From: an uncultured Flavobacteriaceae bacterium | GTDB taxonomy: Bacteria; Bacteroidota; Bacteroidia; Flavobacteriales; Flavobacteriaceae | Reading direction: 5' to 3' | DNA: 64,000 bases | Assembly: GCA_943789365.1 (NCBI GenBank) | Contig: CALSTV010000001.1 | Location: 1,984,001 to 2,048,000 of the forward strand | Shown: piece after piece, positions 62,581 to 64,000 of the stretch | Layout of the letters: every line of letters starts with the position of its first letter | Numbering within the stretch: the first letter of the stretch is position 1 | Position numbers and translations under genes: made by a program | Notes under the pieces: generated by a model | What the model was told of the DNA's origin: nothing | Seen by the model: only the letters and a program-made list of their open reading frames with translations | Database searches by the model: none

Positions 62581-63252
62581 ATGACGAGAATAAATGAGCT
62601 ATCAGTACATAGCGGTTTCGGTAATAAACCTCAAAAGAAATTTAATACCGAAACGTGGTGTACGGTTGAGATGTATTGGATGCAAATTAGAAATTTAACA
62701 TCTAAAAATTTCAGAAAATTTGTGATTTCATTAGGCGAGGAAAGACCTACGGAAAAGTTTGGAAAATTTTATACATGTTACCAGCCATTTGATTTTGAGA
62801 ATTATTTTAAACAGGATATATGGCATCGAAAGAAAATAATTTTGGATTTAATACATTTTAAAATGATGGAATTGAGTGAGGAAGAAGAGATCGATTCTAA
62901 AAAATTAGAAGAAGCCTATCAAACATGTTTGGATAAAAATTTAGAGAATACATTTTTGTTTAAAAATAAATATTTCAGGTCACCAGATCGAAAACATTAT
63001 GGAGGAATAGAATGTGTTTGGGAATTGGATAGTTTTAAAGCGATTGGTTTGGTGCTAGATAAGAATAAACAAGAAATAAAAAGGCAAGAACTTTTAGAGC
63101 ATCTACCACATTTTGGAGATTTTATTTATGGCGCTAAATGTTTTTGGGAACAGGATAAATTCTGTTTAGCGTCAAATTCATTTTTTGAAAATGACAAAAT
63201 TGTAAAGAAAAAATGGAGTATAACTGTAGATACCCCAAAGTTTAAGACGTAA
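62581..63252 (+). CDS. cytosolic immunity-type protein of unknown family
   Basis: 223 residues, no signal peptide, acidic and lysine-rich, with several Trp (TWCTVEMYW, CVWELDSF, CFWEQDKF). No family recognised. It begins 8 bp after a toxin remnant, so it is probably a stranded immunity gene. Confidence 0.6.
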   Translation: MTRINELSVHSGFGNKPQKKFNTETWCTVEMYWMQIRNLTSKNFRKFVISLGEERPTEKFGKFYTCYQPFDFENYFKQDIWHRKKIILDLIHFKMMELSEEEEIDSKKLEEAYQTCLDKNLENTFLFKNKYFRSPDRKHYGGIECVWELDSFKAIGLVLDKNKQEIKRQELLEHLPHFGDFIYGAKCFWEQDKFCLASNSFFENDKIVKKKWSITVDTPKFKT

Positions 63253-63293
63253 AAGTTAAATAAAGTTCATTGAAATAACGTAGCTAAAAATAA

Positions 63294-63827
63294 TGGGGGT
63301 ATATCAAAAACCTCTATGTACAGGAAGTGTTGCGCAATACCCTTACAGGTGCAAGCGCAGGAGGGGTAACGGGAGGCGTACTTTCGGAAATTATGGGCGG
63401 TGATTTTTGGGATGGCTTTAGACAAGGAGCTACCTCCGGGGCGGTTTCGGGTGCGGCGTATGGCGTGTTGAAGGCGGATAAGCAGGACGTGAAGCCGAAC
63501 AAAGTATCTGATGATGATTTTGTACATGTAACAACTCCAGAAGGAGCAAAAAGTATTAAATCTAAAGGGTTAGATCCTGAATTTTCAGGATATGTAACTA
63601 AATGGAAACATGTAAAAAATATTTCTAACCCGTCAGATTTTAATGAGATTTTGTATAGTAAGGAGCTTTGGCAAAAAAATCAATCCAAATTCGATAATGG
63701 TTTTAAAATACTAAAAATAAATGCCAAACCCGTATTTTATAGCCCCAGAACAAATTGGACAAATGGAGTTCCACAATATAAGTTTGATTATTTAGTCTCT
63801 CCAACTAAAATTATAGAAGTAAAATAA
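63294..63827 (+). pseudogene. second orphan Rhs C-terminal cassette, start-less, ART-like toxin domain
   Basis: Open from 63294 with no ATG in the first third (a GTG at 63327 is the first start-like codon). Residues up to LKADKQ copy the first orphan. The remaining 110 residues (DDFVHVTTPEGAKSIKSKGL, GYVTKWKHVKNI, FDNGFKILKI, SPRTNWTNGVPQYKFD) look like an ADP-ribosyltransferase or HYD1-type domain by the VHVTTPEGA start; this is tentative. Probably not expressed except after recombination with an Rhs core. Confidence 0.65.
63303..63484 (+). repeat. 182-bp pretoxin repeat, copy 2
   Basis: Copy of 61502-61683 at a constant offset of 1801 bp; upstream similarity stops at 63303. Confidence 0.95.
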
Positions 63828-63832
63828 AAATT

Positions 63833-64000
63833 ATGAAAGAAGAAATTATGGAAATAATTGAGTCTTCAATATTACAAGGAGAAAGTATATTTAAACTTGT
63901 TTCGATCTTTAAAAATTTAGAAAAGATCGAGGAACGAGAAGAATTTTTGTCCGTAATAAAGCTTTTAACTTTGCACGATTCCAAGGAGATAAGATTTAGA
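63833..64000 (+). CDS. immunity candidate, truncated by window end
   Basis: 56 codons open to the edge from ATG 63833, 5 bp after the second orphan cassette. Helical and acidic, no signal peptide (MKEEIMEIIESSILQGES). Position suggests the cognate immunity gene. Confidence 0.5.
   Translation, partial: MKEEIMEIIESSILQGESIFKLVSIFKNLEKIEEREEFLSVIKLLTLHDSKEIRFR

Overview
The window is a chromosomal stretch of a marine-type flavobacterium (Bacteroidota, probably Flavobacteriaceae). The lineage is inferred from the type IX secretion tail on one secreted protein, a SusC/TonB-type receptor with DUF5689 lipoprotein, families typical of the group (DUF2480, DUF3078, DUF5020, DUF6443 Rhs), -7 promoter boxes of the TAnnTTTG type, low GC and the scarcity of Shine-Dalgarno sites. 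No rRNA, tRNA, CRISPR array or transposase was seen.

Layout. 1-6 kb, plus strand: DUF3108 tail, M23 peptidase lipoprotein, pgi, a membrane protein, an acyltransferase and an acyl-ACP desaturase. 5.9-13.7 kb, minus strand: aldose epimerase-like protein, omega-amidase, methionine-type aminotransferase, then rocD, proA and proB, which converge on glutamate semialdehyde and proline. 12.7-20.2 kb: two endonuclease/exonuclease/phosphatase proteins flanking a TonB receptor and a lipoprotein with twin DUF5689 and a lamin-tail domain, probably a nutrient (nucleic acid or phosphate ester) uptake set. 20.4-25.8 kb: hflX, DUF3078, DUF2480, a SufT-like protein and a purine uptake pair (NCS2 permease plus DUF5020 channel).

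26.5-35.4 kb is a redox/nitric-oxide signalling block: Crp/Fnr regulator, Rrf2 regulator with three cysteines, DUF438-hemerythrin-PAS protein, then a tight operon of receiver, H-NOX heme sensor, multi-PAS histidine kinase, Hpt and LytTR response regulator, followed by a DUF4114 T9SS-secreted protein. 35.9-48.3 kb looks like an exopolysaccharide locus: TPR/beta-barrel protein, receiver-GT2 fusion broken by a +1 frameshift, Wzx-like flippase, GT4 enzyme, and on the opposite strand a coupled trio (GT-C membrane protein, secreted protein, GH5-like anchored hydrolase). 48.4-50.6 kb: nrdD-nrdG, implying growth without oxygen.

50.8-51.7 kb is a dense array of 7-bp words. 52.0-64.0 kb is a polymorphic-toxin island: a full Rhs protein, its adjacent lipoprotein immunity candidate, a row of exported immunity-type genes interleaved with short 3' toxin remnants and a 293-bp duplication, then two displaced Rhs C-terminal cassettes (one Ntox50, one ADP-ribosyltransferase-like by appearance) sharing a 182-bp block, with cytosolic immunity candidates. 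Recombination scars are visible throughout this island.
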